Below, piece after piece: positions 36,631 through 49,150 of a stretch of 64,000 nucleotides of DNA. The position numbers and the translations under genes were made by a program. Numbering within the stretch: position 1 is the first letter of the stretch; each line of letters begins with the position of its first letter. Under the pieces are notes generated by a model. It saw only the letters and a program-made list of their open reading frames with translations. It ran no database searches and was not told where the DNA came from. Origin of the DNA: Cymodocea nodosa (taxonomy: Eukaryota; Streptophyta; Magnoliopsida; Alismatales; Cymodoceaceae); NCBI GenBank assembly GCA_036874045.1, contig CM072340.1, positions 21,255,001-21,319,000 on the forward strand. The letters run 5' to 3'.

Positions 36631-38837
36631 TAAACAAACCCTTACAAGCACACTATTTGTTACCTATCACTGAGGCACGTGCACAAGAAATATGGCCATC
36701 CCTTGTCACGTGCTCTGGCAGACAGACACTCGAAAAAGTCTATGGCCCAATGGAAAGAAAAACATGAAGCAATCGAAGGCCCCTGAGATCAAGCATTATT
36801 TTTTCTTCCAGTTGCCAGTTCCTCACCCGAAATGAGAGAGATCTTTCACACCTTGCCCACAAACCGCGACATGGCAAGCAAAAACCAACGGTTAGTACAC
36901 TGGAAGATGAGAAAGCAAGTTTTTTTTTTTATAGATTAAGGGAAGTAGAAGTCAATGATCGGTTACATTATACTACTACCACCGGTAAGATAAAAGCAGA
37001 AAATGTTGTTATCGACTTCGGTAAGAATAAGAATACCAAAACAGCTTATTATTTATCTTGCACCACCGTTAACTAATGAAAATCTTGCACTCTAATTTCT
37101 GCCGAAACGGTACAGATATAATAAAAAGGGAGCAGACGAAAGAAGGAAGATGGGAAGGCGTGCCTTGCACGAGAAACAAGGCCAGGCACGTGAGGACTCT
37201 GAACATAACTCGTCCTTTCCGTAACAAAACAGTCAGGAACCCCTGTTATTAGCCCCGTTATAAATGGCTGTAATGTGTTTTTATGTACGGTGGAGCTTTT
37301 ACTTTAATTTCAAAACGTCAGCCACATTCTGCGACTGTGAGGGAGACAGGATGTGGAAGGTGTTGCCGGAAGTCTGTAGCCAACCAGGCTACCGGCCGAT
37401 GTGTCCTGGCGACGGTGGTAGATGGCGCATAAATCTTTGGAGCATATCATCATGTGTACACACACTGTTTGCTCACAAGATCTTCCACAGTACGATAAGA
37501 TTTTTTTTTTTTTTTCCCCAGGATACTGTTTCGCTTCCTGTCCTTCGCTCGACACATTATGAAGTGGTGCTGATTGATAGCTACTGACTACCATGAATAA
37601 GATAGCGAACCAGATTGAATGGTCAAACCTGGTGGCGTGGGCGTGGCAGAGGGATTAGGAGGCAGCATTCGGTCAACTTAATGAGTACCGTGAATCCTGT
37701 GGGCTGGAGACATGTTGGATTCCGGCAACGTACAGCTGGAGAGTACCGCCTTCCAACGACAGAGGGTAAATAGTAAAAGAGAAAATAAATGACAATCGAA
37801 AGCAACGCATGCTGACCAGCACGATAACGAAATCCGGCATGATGTGGGGCCGCGAGCAGGAATCCTGCCATAACCTTGACCTTTTCTTTCCGCATCGAAC
37901 CCCCAACGTCCAATCACACCCATCCATCAATTCGACCAATCGTCAATCTCATCCTCTTCGCGTACCATCTTTGATGGCCGGAGGGAAAGGGCGACCGAGG
38001 GCTTCATTCGTGGCACGCTTCTTCCACCCATTTGCTTCCTCCCCAAAGGGGAGGGCCGGGGGATAGACCACAGACGAGTGATGATAATATCCCTCTTTTT
38101 TTCAGTCCTGTTGATTAGCCACAACCAATCAAACTTAGAGCGACCACTTCCTGTATTTTCCTTCACCATCTCGACTACTTCCAAAAGAAAAAAAAGAAGA
38201 AGCCCTCACTTCTCTTTGTATTAAAAACAACAGCACGGGACTAACGTGAGTACAAACACAAATAATGATCAACACTTGATACGAAGCGACAGCAGTGTTC
38301 TTTATGATTTCATTACAACTTTTCAAGAACATTACTCTGCAAACCAAGAAGAGAACGGACATGCAGTGCGGCTAAACAAAGGACTCATCACGGCTATCCA
38401 ACACTTACAACCAACAGGAAGTTTGGGGTGGAAAGAGAATTCTTGGACGGCTCTGAAGCCCGGGTAAAACCCAAGAGATCTTCCTTCCATGGCCAAACAA
38501 CCCAGCAGGCAAAACCGGCTCCCTTAATAAGGGATAAAGAAGATGCATACAGCTACCACTCACCAGAGCAGGACAGCCGGACCCAACAAAGATGAACAAA
38601 ACGCATGAATCCTCGGGCAGCCAGATTCCTCCTCGCCTGTAGTGAAATGAAAAACACACGCTAACCCGCGACTATTATGCGAAGCCAAGGACAGCCAGTG
38701 AAACTCTATATAAATAGAATAGAGAGAATAAATTATATTAATAATTACGATATTAATAGTAGTAGTGGTAGTGGTAGCATGGCTACAGCTACCGGTTCTG
38801 GAGCCTACGCTGCAAAAAATTTTTACGCCTAGCAAAA
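36631..38837. other. Intergenic, no gene seen
   Basis: Mixed composition. Several short ORFs on both strands at 37264-37939 share no family motif. The right end is the likely 3' UTR of the CRF gene (minus strand). Confidence 0.45.
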
Positions 38838-39848
38838 TCAAGCATCAATCCAACCACTGGGATCGATGTTATCGAAACCACCGTAGAGCTTGTCATCAAA
38901 CCCAGAAAGTGAGACGTCTTCCATCTCCGCTAAGTCGCCGACAATTTGCCCCAGATCATCCTCCATCAAAAGCCCATCAAGCTCCGAACCAAGGTCCATG
39001 TTTATTATGCCAAGATACTCCTGATCGAAGGGGATGAATAAATCTTCTTCGCCCTGCTCCAACACCCCCGGTTGGGTAGTGGCAGCAGCAGACACTTTGT
39101 CCTCCGCCGGAGAAGAAGCTACAGCCCGAGTCGCGGTAGTGATGGGGATGGTAAGAGCGGCAGAGGTAGTCATCTTCGCGTCGTTCACTGGCTTGGCTAA
39201 GGCGAGCACGGATGAAGGGGAGGACAGCGAGAAACGATTTTGGGCCTCGGAGTCGTCGGAGGTGGAGACCGAAGTAGAGGTCGAGGAGCAGATTACTTTG
39301 TTCTTCTGACGGTGATTGTTGAGAGACAAGGCGTTCTTCTCGGCTTCAATGCTGAGAGCAGCATTTCTATAGGCAATTGATGCTTCCTCCGCCGTATCAT
39401 ATGTTCCAAGCCAAAGGCGACGACCACGGATGGGATCTCGGATCTCCGCGGCCCACTTGCCCCACCTTCGCTGCCGGACGCCCCTCATCTTGTTCTTGTT
39501 GCCGAGGGATGCAGTCGTAAGGGGTTTAATGGACGGCAGCTTCTTGCTCTGTGCGATTTTGCAGGGTTTTCTGGGGAGAGCAGAGCTATCCTGGGAAGAA
39601 ACATCCGCCCCAGAGAGAACGGGAGAATCCGGAATTCGAATATCCACAACGATCCTCTTCTGGCGGCTGGTGGTGGTGCTGTTGATGGAGGTCTGGTACT
39701 CGTCATCACTGTCGGAGTCTGTGGCTTCTGGGTCATCGCAAACGAGCCGAATCCTGCGCACGTAGTGTAGCGATGAAGATTGAGGTGGAGGCACCAAGGC
39801 AGCCATTTTCGGATCTTTTAGAAGGTCCTTTTTCTTCCGAAACCGCAT
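38838..39848 (-). CDS. ERF118: AP2/ERF transcription factor, cytokinin response factor type (CRF10/ERF118-like)
   Basis: Intronless CDS of 336 residues. I start at the ATG at 39848 ([13 protein letters not shown]); the frame is open further upstream, but only to a TTG. A CRF domain lies at about residues 30-50 ([20 protein letters not shown]), followed by the second group motif [13 protein letters not shown] near 64-76. One AP2/ERF DNA-binding domain spans about 121-177 ([19 protein letters not shown] then [20 protein letters not shown]). Its last helix is unusual: the common RG.KA-TNF ending is replaced by [13 protein letters not shown] Ser-rich linker and an acidic C-terminus ([18 protein letters not shown], then a final SGWIDA) may be the activation region. 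Group VI and VI-L ERFs bind GCC-box-like elements in the nucleus, and several are cytokinin-inducible. The leader is long and contains upstream ORFs, so translational control is likely. Confidence 0.9.
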   Translation of the reverse strand: MRFRKKKDLLKDPKMAALVPPPQSSSLHYVRRIRLVCDDPEATDSDSDDEYQTSINSTTTSRQKRIVVDIRIPDSPVLSGADVSSQDSSALPRKPCKIAQSKKLPSIKPLTTASLGNKNKMRGVRQRRWGKWAAEIRDPIRGRRLWLGTYDTAEEASIAYRNAALSIEAEKNALSLNNHRQKNKVICSSTSTSVSTSDDSEAQNRFSLSSPSSVLALAKPVNDAKMTTSAALTIPITTATRAVASSPAEDKVSAAATTQPGVLEQGEEDLFIPFDQEYLGIINMDLGSELDGLLMEDDLGQIVGDLAEMEDVSLSGFDDKLYGGFDNIDPSGWIDA

Positions 39849-39966
39849 TTTTTCCAGATATGAAGATTTGGGAACGTAAAAGGGGAACAAAATTGGTCGA
39901 GGTAAAGAGGATAAGGGAAGATTTGAAGGAAGTAGAGGAAAAATAATGGAGGAATCCGTGGACTTG

Positions 39967-40227
39967 TCAAGTGCGAGCTCCTCTAAGGAATAAGAAGAGG
40001 TAGAAGCAGGCCCTTATGTGAAGGAATCCAAAGTACTTTACCACAAAACCACACCTACAACAGAAGAAAAATAACGAAACCAAATCAGCAAAAATCCCAG
40101 ATCCGAGACCCAAAATAAAGAAACGATCTAGACTTGAGGGAAAATAAGACATGAACAGTGGGCGTTTGTACGAAAGGGGGAAAAAAAAGGTAGAACCCGT
40201 CACGTACCTCAAAGGCTTCAATCGCAT
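39967..40227 (-). CDS. Upstream ORF split by a leader intron, 35 codons from the last ATG
   Basis: In the leader of the ERF118-like gene, ATG at 40227 opens MRLKPL and meets a good donor (CCTTTGAG|GTACGTGA, exon end 40208). A T-rich acceptor, TTCTGTTGTAG|GTGTGG (exon start 40054), continues the same frame as [20 protein letters not shown] to a stop at 39967. The total is 108 nt and 35 residues after removal of a 153-base intron. In-frame ATGs at 40266 and 40476 would lengthen it. The stop lies 118 bases before the main ATG. From memory, Arabidopsis CRF10 (At1g68550) has a listed conserved peptide uORF, CPuORF53 (At1g68552), which fits the position. The peptide sequence could not be compared. 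The splice is inferred. Confidence 0.55.
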   Translation of the reverse strand: MRLKPLRYVTGSTFFFPLSYKRPLFMSYFPSSLDRFFILGLGSGIFADLVSLFFFCCRCGFVVKYFGFLHIRACFYLFLFLRGART

Positions 40228-40479
40228 CGAACCCGTCTTCAAATCTTTTCTCCCCTTCTCTCGCATACAGAAAGAACGAAGTCCGGCAGAAGATGAATAG
40301 CCAGAGCAAGAGATGGTGGAAGGGTGCGCAGAAGCTAGAGGGGGAGGAGCAGCGGCAGCAGCAACACCTAACTTTGATTGGCTGTGGGAAGAAGAACAAG
40401 AAGAAGAAAGACGGAGGTTCTCGGCAGAGAAAATGAGAAGCAGCAGCAGCAGCAGGCGGCGGCAACCAGCCGACATAAA

Positions 40480-41731
40480 TCTCTCACTGACTTCTCCGAA
40501 TCACTTTTCGCCCCTTGCCGCGTCCGCTCTCCCCTCCTCCCCTGCTCTCGCTCTCGATGTGCTTTCGCTTCTTCTCTGTTCCTAAAACCCCAGAAACAGG
40601 GGCGTGGGTTGGGCATAAAAAGGAGAGGAGAAAAAACGGCCGAAAAAACGAAGGGATTAGGAACCAACGGCCCAGATGAAACCTCGAGTGGATTGGAAGG
40701 ATCCACCGTGCAGACGTGGTGTTTGCCGTCACGTGATCCGGTTGCCGTCGATAATTCCTAACCCAAGGTTACGAAATGATCGTGGCAGTAATTTATTCGG
40801 GCGGGTTGGGTTGGAAATCATGCCGAACACATGCCATGTGTGGCGCGAAAAGAGGCATGGCATGTATGGGGTTTCTGTCACTTGCCACGATCGCCGGTTC
40901 GCCACCCCCCAACCTTTTTTTTTAAAAAAATTTAAATTTTTTATTATCAGTCATTGGTTAACAAAATAGCCAATTATATGCGATTTAACTCGGCGGCGTT
41001 TCGTATTCACGCTGAAACTTCAAACGACGATCATTAATTCCAGAGATCGGCGTGTGTTTCGTTTCGTTCCACCGTACGTACACCGGAAAAACCATTCCCG
41101 TCACCACGTTTTCTATCATTTATAATTTTAATTCAATTTATTTGACCATCTTGGATTTATTTCTCTGGTCTTTGGATTACAGAGAGCTGAATGGACCTGG
41201 CAATTGTCCGAAACCAGAAATATTTTTTTTTTCTTCCGATTGGGATCGTGACGATTGTCATTAAAAAAAGAAAAAGAATTTTGGCAGGTTTGCGATGACG
41301 TGGGAGGATATCGCTCGCTGGATTGGGATTGATTTCCGAAAGATGGAAGAGCAGGAGCAGCCAATTGTAATCTATCGATCTCAGCCGTACGTTCGGTTGC
41401 TCGATAGAGGAAAATGGGTGGTGGGGATCAAACAGGAGATTCCTGGGGGAAGGTCTGGAGTACATGGTTGGTTGATAAGTACGTCATTGCCTGCGCCATT
41501 TTAATTGTTGTTTTCTATTTTCCGTGGAGTATTGACTTCGATCGTGTTCATGGGATGCGATTTTTCAACATGCTTCCCATGTTAATTGAATCTATAATTC
41601 CTCGTTTTAAAATAGTAGCCAAATTTTAAAATAAATGAGATGATTTTAAATTCGAATGAATAACTTGGGAATTCTTAGCTTTACCGTATTTCGAATTCTA
41701 CTAGATGGAAACAAGAATTACGTGCAAGTAG
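40480..41731. other. Promoter region of the ERF118-like gene and intergenic DNA
   Basis: The GC-richer part up to about 40700 is probably leader and core promoter of the minus-strand ERF gene. No TATA box in the right place is obvious. Beyond it, plus-strand ORFs at 41295-41629 show no known domain and are not called. Confidence 0.4.
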
Positions 41732-42328
41732 AACCAGAATACTGTTGGTAATCTTGATACTATCAATTCAAAATTGAATTCAAACTTGAAGAGGTCGTTA
41801 AGTTTTTTATAATCTATCAAATATACTTCATTTGTTCTCCGGTACATGTTTAACCGAACCGTGGGCACATGGGAAGTTTAGAACATTCCATGTTTATTTC
41901 AAATTTGAAAATTGCCCTGCGTATTTACTGAACCAGAATACTGTTGGTAATCTTGATACTATCAATTCAAAATTGAATTCAAACTTGAAGAAGTCGTTAA
42001 GTTTTTTATAATCTATCAAATATACTTCATTTGTTCTCCAGTACATGTTTAACCGAACCGTGGGCACATGGGAAGTTTAGAACATTCCATGTTTATTTCA
42101 AATTTGAAAATTGCCCTGCGTATTTACTGAACCAGAATACTGTTGGTAATCTTGATACTATCAATTCAAAATTGAATTCAAACTTGAAGAGGTCGTTAAG
42201 TTTTTTATAATCTATCAAATATACTTCATTTGTTCTCCGGTACATGTTTAACCGAACCGTGGGCACATGGGAAGTTTAGAACATTCCATGTTTATTTCAA
42301 ATTTGAAAATTGCCCTGCGTATTTACTG
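41732..42328. repeat. Tandem array, exactly 3 x 199 bp
   Basis: AACCAGAATACTGTTGGTAA begins copies at 41732, 41931 and 42130, and the array ends at 42328 (TATTTACTG), giving 597 bases. By eye, copies 1 and 3 are identical. Copy 2 differs at two places: AAGAAGTCG for AAGAGGTCG, and CTCCAGTAC for CTCCGGTAC, both G to A. No ORF runs through it. This is a very young local expansion. Confidence 0.95.
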
Positions 42329-45300
42329 GCCGTATTTATAAGTGATCCGTCATTCCCATCATGGTAATTATGAATCAAAACTTTCGCACATATCCATATA
42401 AATCAGTAAATCTCATGTTACTGTTGGATGAAAGATGATGAACAAATATGCGAAAATAAATTTCGAGGGAGTGTCAAAGGACAAGGCGATTATAAGCGAT
42501 GACGAGTAATATTATAATTTAATCCAACATTCAACGGACATCGGAAGACGAAAGCCTCATTTTTTCGATGATAAATTATTTTTTACTTGCGGCGACCTTC
42601 CTTTTTTTCTCTCTCCAATATTTAAATACAAAAACACCACAATCCCACGAAAGAAGATGACTTGTGAAATGCCCAACAATAAGCTCGACAAAAGTTGTTC
42701 CGAGCCTCCAAAGCACAAGATTCTTTTTTACCTACACGTGTCAATAATATTGTACCGCCAAGAAGAACAAATAAAAAATCTGGATATTTTCGGAAGAGGT
42801 AGATTTCTTCTTCTTTTTTTACCTTCTTAACTAAAAGCAATTATCCTAACCATGCGTTCCATTTTTACTTGTGATACATGAGCAGGAGGCAAGGGAAGTA
42901 GCCGCATGTATTGTATTATTAGATGATTGTTTATAAAATGTTTACATTAAATTCGCCAAATTATATTAAACTTTAACTAGTATTTTTAGATAAGAAATGA
43001 ATGAATCAAATTACGTTGGGATTTTAAAACATAATAAACTATGTCCTAGATTAAATACTGATATGATTGGATGATAATAAATTCGTTAACACCATTATGT
43101 GCCTCTTGGAATTGTTCCCGATGTACCTCTAAAAGGATCGATTCAAAAGAAGCAGACCTTGCGAGCTTATCCTTCCCATCCAAACAGGTCGTGGGAAGGT
43201 CTTGATTCATTTTTTTTATACATTGAGCCGTAACCGGACGACTCGGTGGGTTTGGTCAGCATGTTCGTATAAATTAAATAATAATTGATCTTCTGGTTAA
43301 GCCCAACCCAAAATATTAACATCTAAAAGTAAAAACATTTTTTCGAGTTGCGTAAATGTAAAGTCGTTCTTGAGCAAATCGAAGATATGTTTTCCAATGA
43401 CAAAAATATTATTTCACAAAAGATAAAAGTCAAAATTATATTTAAAATTCATATTGCACTTACAGATCGTAACAAAAAAGTATCAGCATAAGCTCTTTAT
43501 GGTCGTGCTATTTTTACTATTTGCTGTACTTTTGTTTTTGTCTTTTTTTAGACTATTTCATATAATAAAAATAATATTATTTTTTTTCGTAAATTTGAAA
43601 ATATATTTTCCCAAAGTATCGTAAATCATCTTACCTCTTTTTGGAGAGAACTATGAATAAAACAACGTAACGAGTGCTTTGCAAGAAAAAGAAAAGGAAA
43701 GCACATTTAAAAAAAAAAAAAAAAGGGGAAAAAGAAGAAGAAGGAAAGTAATGTAACGTACGAGTGCACGTTGCAGGTGAGTGGCGGTGAGGCCACCGTT
43801 ACGGTGAATGCAACCAAGTGTACTCCCGCCAAATCGGTGAACATGATGGCGGGAAAATAGGGACGTGCTTTTGGACGTAACTTGATGGTGACGTGGCGGC
43901 TCCTTGCCGGTCAAAGCGACGTCCATGCGTCGGCGTCCCGATTCGACAAGATGGTTACCGGTGCCTGGACTTCGAATACTCAAAACTAAAAAAATACAAA
44001 AATGGTACTGGACCCGACTGCTAGAGTGAAGCTTCACGGCGTTGGTTGATTTTAATGCAAACGTGAAAGAAATTTAATTTTATTATAATATATTTATGTG
44101 GCAAAGAATTCTGTCTTCGTCGGTGAGGCACCGAAGCAAGAAGAGAGGTCTTAACCGGTCCACCTTTTCCTCTGTTATATCGTCCTTCGCTGGTTTTCTC
44201 CCTGTGTTGTATTGTTGAAAATCTCTATTTCTCTCCGTCGTCGTCTTATAATTGTAAAATTTTCATCTAACTTTAATGCTTCCGTCTCTTAAATTAAAAA
44301 AGGAAGAAGAAGAAGGCAGTGGTGAGTGAATGCTTATTGCCGACGTCGTAACACACCACGCTCCAACGTCTCCGTGTTGTACCAGCACTTCAAGGTAAAC
44401 TGGAAGATTACGATCTTGGAAACAAACCGAGCCCCTCTGTCTATAAAAATAAAGGGGGGGCGGGGGGACAAAGTTCGGCCAGGCACCTCACTTTACCGCA
44501 ATTATTTGATGTGTACTTAACCTTGTTACTCATACGAATCAGGTGATCAATCAAATTTGTTGTGCAGTTTCCTTGAATGTTTCGTTCACACGCGAAAATG
44601 ACAAAAAAAATCACTTCATTACTGGGCTAAGAAATGAAATGAATTTAATGACGACAGAGTTTTTTACGGTTTCTTCCGATGTTACTAATGATTTTTATCT
44701 TATTCGGAATCGAATCTGAACGAGAGTTATGAATATTACTGTCTTTCGTCGACTAAATTACTGTAGTCCTTTTTCCTATCATTCCAATATGTATTTTTTT
44801 TCATAAGTTGAGCACACACCGTAACTTCCCCCCCCCCCCCCAAAAAAATTAATATGTAGTATAATTATATATAATAACTTATTTTTAAATTATTATATAA
44901 TTAGTTAATATGTAGTATAATTTGCCGTATAATAGCAGAATTTTTAACTTAGTCTATGTTCTAAACTTTTGAATTTAAAAATCACTGATTAAAATTTTAC
45001 CGAAAATGGTAAATGCTCATCCATTTGTAGATAAGTAAAAATCAAGCCAGTACAAATGCGCATCGTTTACACTTTCATGTACTTGTAAAAGAAGGTGAAT
45101 ACGCCTGTACGAATTCTTTGCTTTTTTTCCCTCAAGTCCCTCTAAGAAAAATTACCCACAGTAATATACCTTGTACGGCTCTTTTGCGTCTTTATTTAGT
45201 CAGGCACACAGTTAATTCCGAGTAGTCAAATTCATCAGAATCGTATCATTCGATATCTTCATCGGTCTCACCAATTTTGTCTTTTTTTTTAAAAAAAGAA

Positions 45301-48080
45301 TAAAGATTGAACTTCCGTCAACATTTGCGATGTCGGTGTGCTGAATGGTACGGAGCTTATTATTTCCGTTTCTTGCAATTTGATTATTATTATTGTTACT
45401 TTTGAATAAACGCATTCTGATTATTGAAACACGGGATCATGGACGTCGACGCTGGTTTCTCCGGTGCGATCCACCGATATTTCCGAAGGTCTGCATTTTT
45501 CTTGCAAGGCGGCAGTTGACGATCTCATTTTCATGTGTACACCACAGAGTCTTTGCATGACCGTGAAATCAATCGTGGTTTTCTTTTATTAGCACCCAAA
45601 AGTAAATACCCAAGTACAAGTGAAGAATATTAGATTTAAACCTTACAACAAAAGAGCTACAGCAAGCAACCATAATAAGGAAAAAAAAAAGGTTTTAACT
45701 CCTCCTGTAATTAGAATATCTCACTTCTTAATGGTCGCAAACGACTCTGATGATCCGTCGTAGATAATTTCACATCTACGTTTTTAGCATTTCCATAACA
45801 GACAGAGAGGCCACGTTGCTTTTGGATGATTTTTTACAATCGAATCATTGTAGGCACATCATTTTATCGAAACTGTTAAAACAAATTAAATAAATCATTT
45901 CTTAAAGTTTATTAATTATTTAAATCGATTCCGATAAAGTATAAAAATATAACTAGCTAGATCGCTATGGGTATAGTTTCTTTCATATATGACGCATAAT
46001 GGAAGATGTTCTTATTTTCATAAATTATCACCAAACAAAACTGATTAAAATATTTAAGTGGCGGTGAATACATTATTTTAGGATATTTTAAAATTTTTTA
46101 TCTTGAGTTTGTAGTTTTGGTTGTTAAGTTTCCAAGTTTTTTTCTTACTATTGAAGTACAAAGTTCAAAGCGATAACTTTTAATAATTTTTACGGGTTTT
46201 TTTTGGAAAAATTCGATTACTTTTTTTTTTTTTTACCATTGAATCGACGGTTCGTATTGGTTTTCTCCGATTCCTCAAATCTATCCTTATAAATAACGCT
46301 GTCTATTAGATAAAAATTTCTCGTAAACTCAACGTACAAAAGTCTTCTCTCTTTTTTATCTTTGTCGTTGAAAATCTATAGTTCGTCCTCGAAATCAGCG
46401 GCAGCAGCACAATTTGCTTTTCCATCTCATCTATTTATTGTGATTGTCAATACACCATATGATATGAGATTAATCAAGTTAAACATTCAAATATAAATAA
46501 ACTTGATCGAATGTGTTTCATCGAAAAACAAACAAAATCTGTCTTCATTTCCAACCAAAATCCGAAATATAATTTGCATTCCAGATCATTATATTTCAAA
46601 TATTCGCGTGAAGTCGAAATTGCAACATAACTCGTAAACAACAAAAACTTTTAACCAAATTCAAAACAAAATCTCCTCGATTCAAATATAAAATTAAGTC
46701 ATACCTTCTTCGATCAATTTCGCTGCTGCCATTCGTCTCTTTTGTTTTTTTTTAAAGTTTGGGTATATTACCAATTGTCTTAGACGGTCCAAAAGGATAG
46801 GCCCAATAAATCGAAACGGCCCATCCAAGTATTGGATTTGAAGGCGTTAGTTAGTCCCCATGAACCTCTCCGTTTTAATTTGCACATGTGGTAACGTATT
46901 TTGTCCATCCTGATCTGCATTTGAATTTTCTTTTCCTTTTTTGAAGACGACGACGGTACGGTAGGTTTTTGCATTCAAGTTTCTCATTCGCCACTTGCAG
47001 AAAAATTTGATCGAGTCATAATGTAGTGTCAAATGGTCGCCTAACACGGTATAGTCATTGCGTATCACCCGGTCTCATGATCCGGTCGTGCGTGCATATC
47101 ACCCGTTCTTCCTACCAATACACCTTAGATTTCCTCGAGCATGTAACCGTCGGGCTACCGGAGATGCACGATACCTCGCTCTGTGAATGCTGGGTGGGGA
47201 TGTCACGTGACAGTGCTTATTTTTAGGGGCCTCGCGTTTGGAAAATTTTACGTTAGGTGGAGGTTAGTGTAGGCCTTCGGAAAACTCACAAATTTCTCCC
47301 AAATACTTAGTAAATGACAATCAATGTATGAATTTAATTACGAAGGGTTAACCTTTTTCACTGTTGTAGATGGTCAATGGTACAGTAGAAAATAAAACTT
47401 TGAAGTTGAAATCCTTGGTTTAATGTGATACATGAACAATGGCATTCAATATTTATAGTAGAAAATATCTTCAACTATTAAGTCTTTTTGACTTAATGAT
47501 CAATAATAATAATAATAATAACTACATCTATCAGGCATACATACATCCCTATAAAGAGTGGTAAGAGAAAATCTTGTAAGGAAAACCTTAGAAATAGTAG
47601 GTAAGAAATTTGTATTGTTTTCTTATCTATGCCTTGATTGATTGTCACTTTCATATATATTGTATTCATGCAATGTAGGTCTACCTCCATGCCAAAAGAG
47701 GAATACTTAGAATCTAGCCGATCTTGTAGCATCCTTTTATATCTATCTATCATTTAGGCATTTATTGATATATGTTTATGTCTATCCATCATTTATGAAA
47801 TTGTTGTTTATATATGTTTGCTTGTATGTTATTTTCAAATTTGAATTGTATATGAGTTGCTAAACAATATGACTTGTTAAATAATTTAAAATGCATACGA
47901 GTTGCTAAACATATATTGCATTTGTGTATGTACTGTTTTGATATTTGTATAGGTATTTTAAAATAATGGCTAGTTCATAAAGAAGTTATTGTACATAGAA
48001 TGTAAAGGCAAATAAAGAAATCTTAAATATTTTGATTGAAGTTATTTACAGATAGAATTTTTAGCAAAGAATGTCAAAAA
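42329..48080. other. Long intergenic region, no gene seen
   Basis: AT-rich DNA with homopolymer runs (poly-C at about 44827-44841, poly-A near 43710). ORFs at 43651-44037, 46780-47068 and elsewhere have no family signal. An AAT microsatellite sits near 47503-47520. Confidence 0.5.
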
Positions 48081-49150
48081 TACATTGCTAGTTTATTAGA
48101 TTCTTCTTTATCACATCAAATTTATAATTGTAATAAAATATATAAGATGAGTTAGCATGTATTCCTGAAATTTTGTAATTTATTAAAGACAAAAGGAGTA
48201 ATAGCAAATGGAAAGAATATGATAGTGGAAGAGAAGCTTGAAATTTTTCTTATTATAATTGATCAAAATCAAATGTATAAAGTAACATAAGAGTGATTTT
48301 CTCGTTCTTCATGGATAGTTAATACTTATTTTAATGAAATGGTCGATGCAATATTACATTTGAGTGATACATTATTAGTAAAACATTCAACTATCACTCT
48401 GCTTAGATTGAAAATGATAAAAATATTTTCTCATATTTCAAGGTACATTTATATCATTATCATAGTAGATATGTATACGATTTGTGTATTTCATTTTAGG
48501 TCACTTAAGTTTAAGGTTTTAATTTATATAGGATTGCATGAGAGTAATTGACAGAACATATATCAAGACAACTATTTATGGATAACAAACTGCAATGTTT
48601 ATAAATATGAAAGGAAAATTATCTTAAAATGTTATAGCTACATGTAATTTCAATATGAAAATTACTTACGTTCTTGTTGGTTGGGAGAGATCAACAATCG
48701 ATGTTCATATATTACAAGACACAATATTTAGACCAAATAGACTACGAGTTCCACCAAGTACTAACAAAAGTTGGTATGCATATGAAATTATCATTTATTA
48801 CATTATTGGTATACTAATAAAAATTGGTATGCAGGTAAATTTTACTCAATAGATGTTAGTTATCTAAATCATCCAAAATTTATTTGTCTATTTTGAAGTA
48901 TTAGATATCACTTGACAGAGTATGACAGTAATATACAACTAACAAATGCTATTAAGAATTTTAATTATAGTCATTCACAATTGAATACTATGATTGAATG
49001 TACATTTGAGATTATAAAACATAGATTCTCAATTTTACATGGTTATATGTCATTTCTATATCAAACATAAGTGAAATTTGTTATTGCATATTTTTTACTT
49101 TATAATTTCATTCATCTTAGTAGATTCAACTGATTTTCTTAAAGATTTAT
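48080..49150 (+). mobile_element. Decayed PIF/Harbinger transposase
   Basis: The plus-strand translation shows the plant DDE_Tnp_4 transposase in order, across several frameshifts and stops. An N-terminal helical region has FCNLLKTKGVIANGKNMIVE near 48170-48230, then YFNEMVDAILHLSDTLL (48330). The first catalytic Asp is in DCMRVIDRTYIKTT (48532), the second in TYVLVGWERSTIDVHILQD (48660), and the final Glu is in MIECTFEIIKHRFSILHG (48990), followed by VKFVIAYFLLYNFIH. All three catalytic residues are still readable although the gene is dead. GAATTATTTGAAATTCATTG occurs twice after it (about 49251 and 49353). Terminal repeats were not found. Confidence 0.8.

Noticed and set aside
39848..39890. 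In-frame 14-codon N-terminal extension of the ERF118-like protein
   Set aside because: It would begin at a TTG. The first in-frame ATG is 39848.
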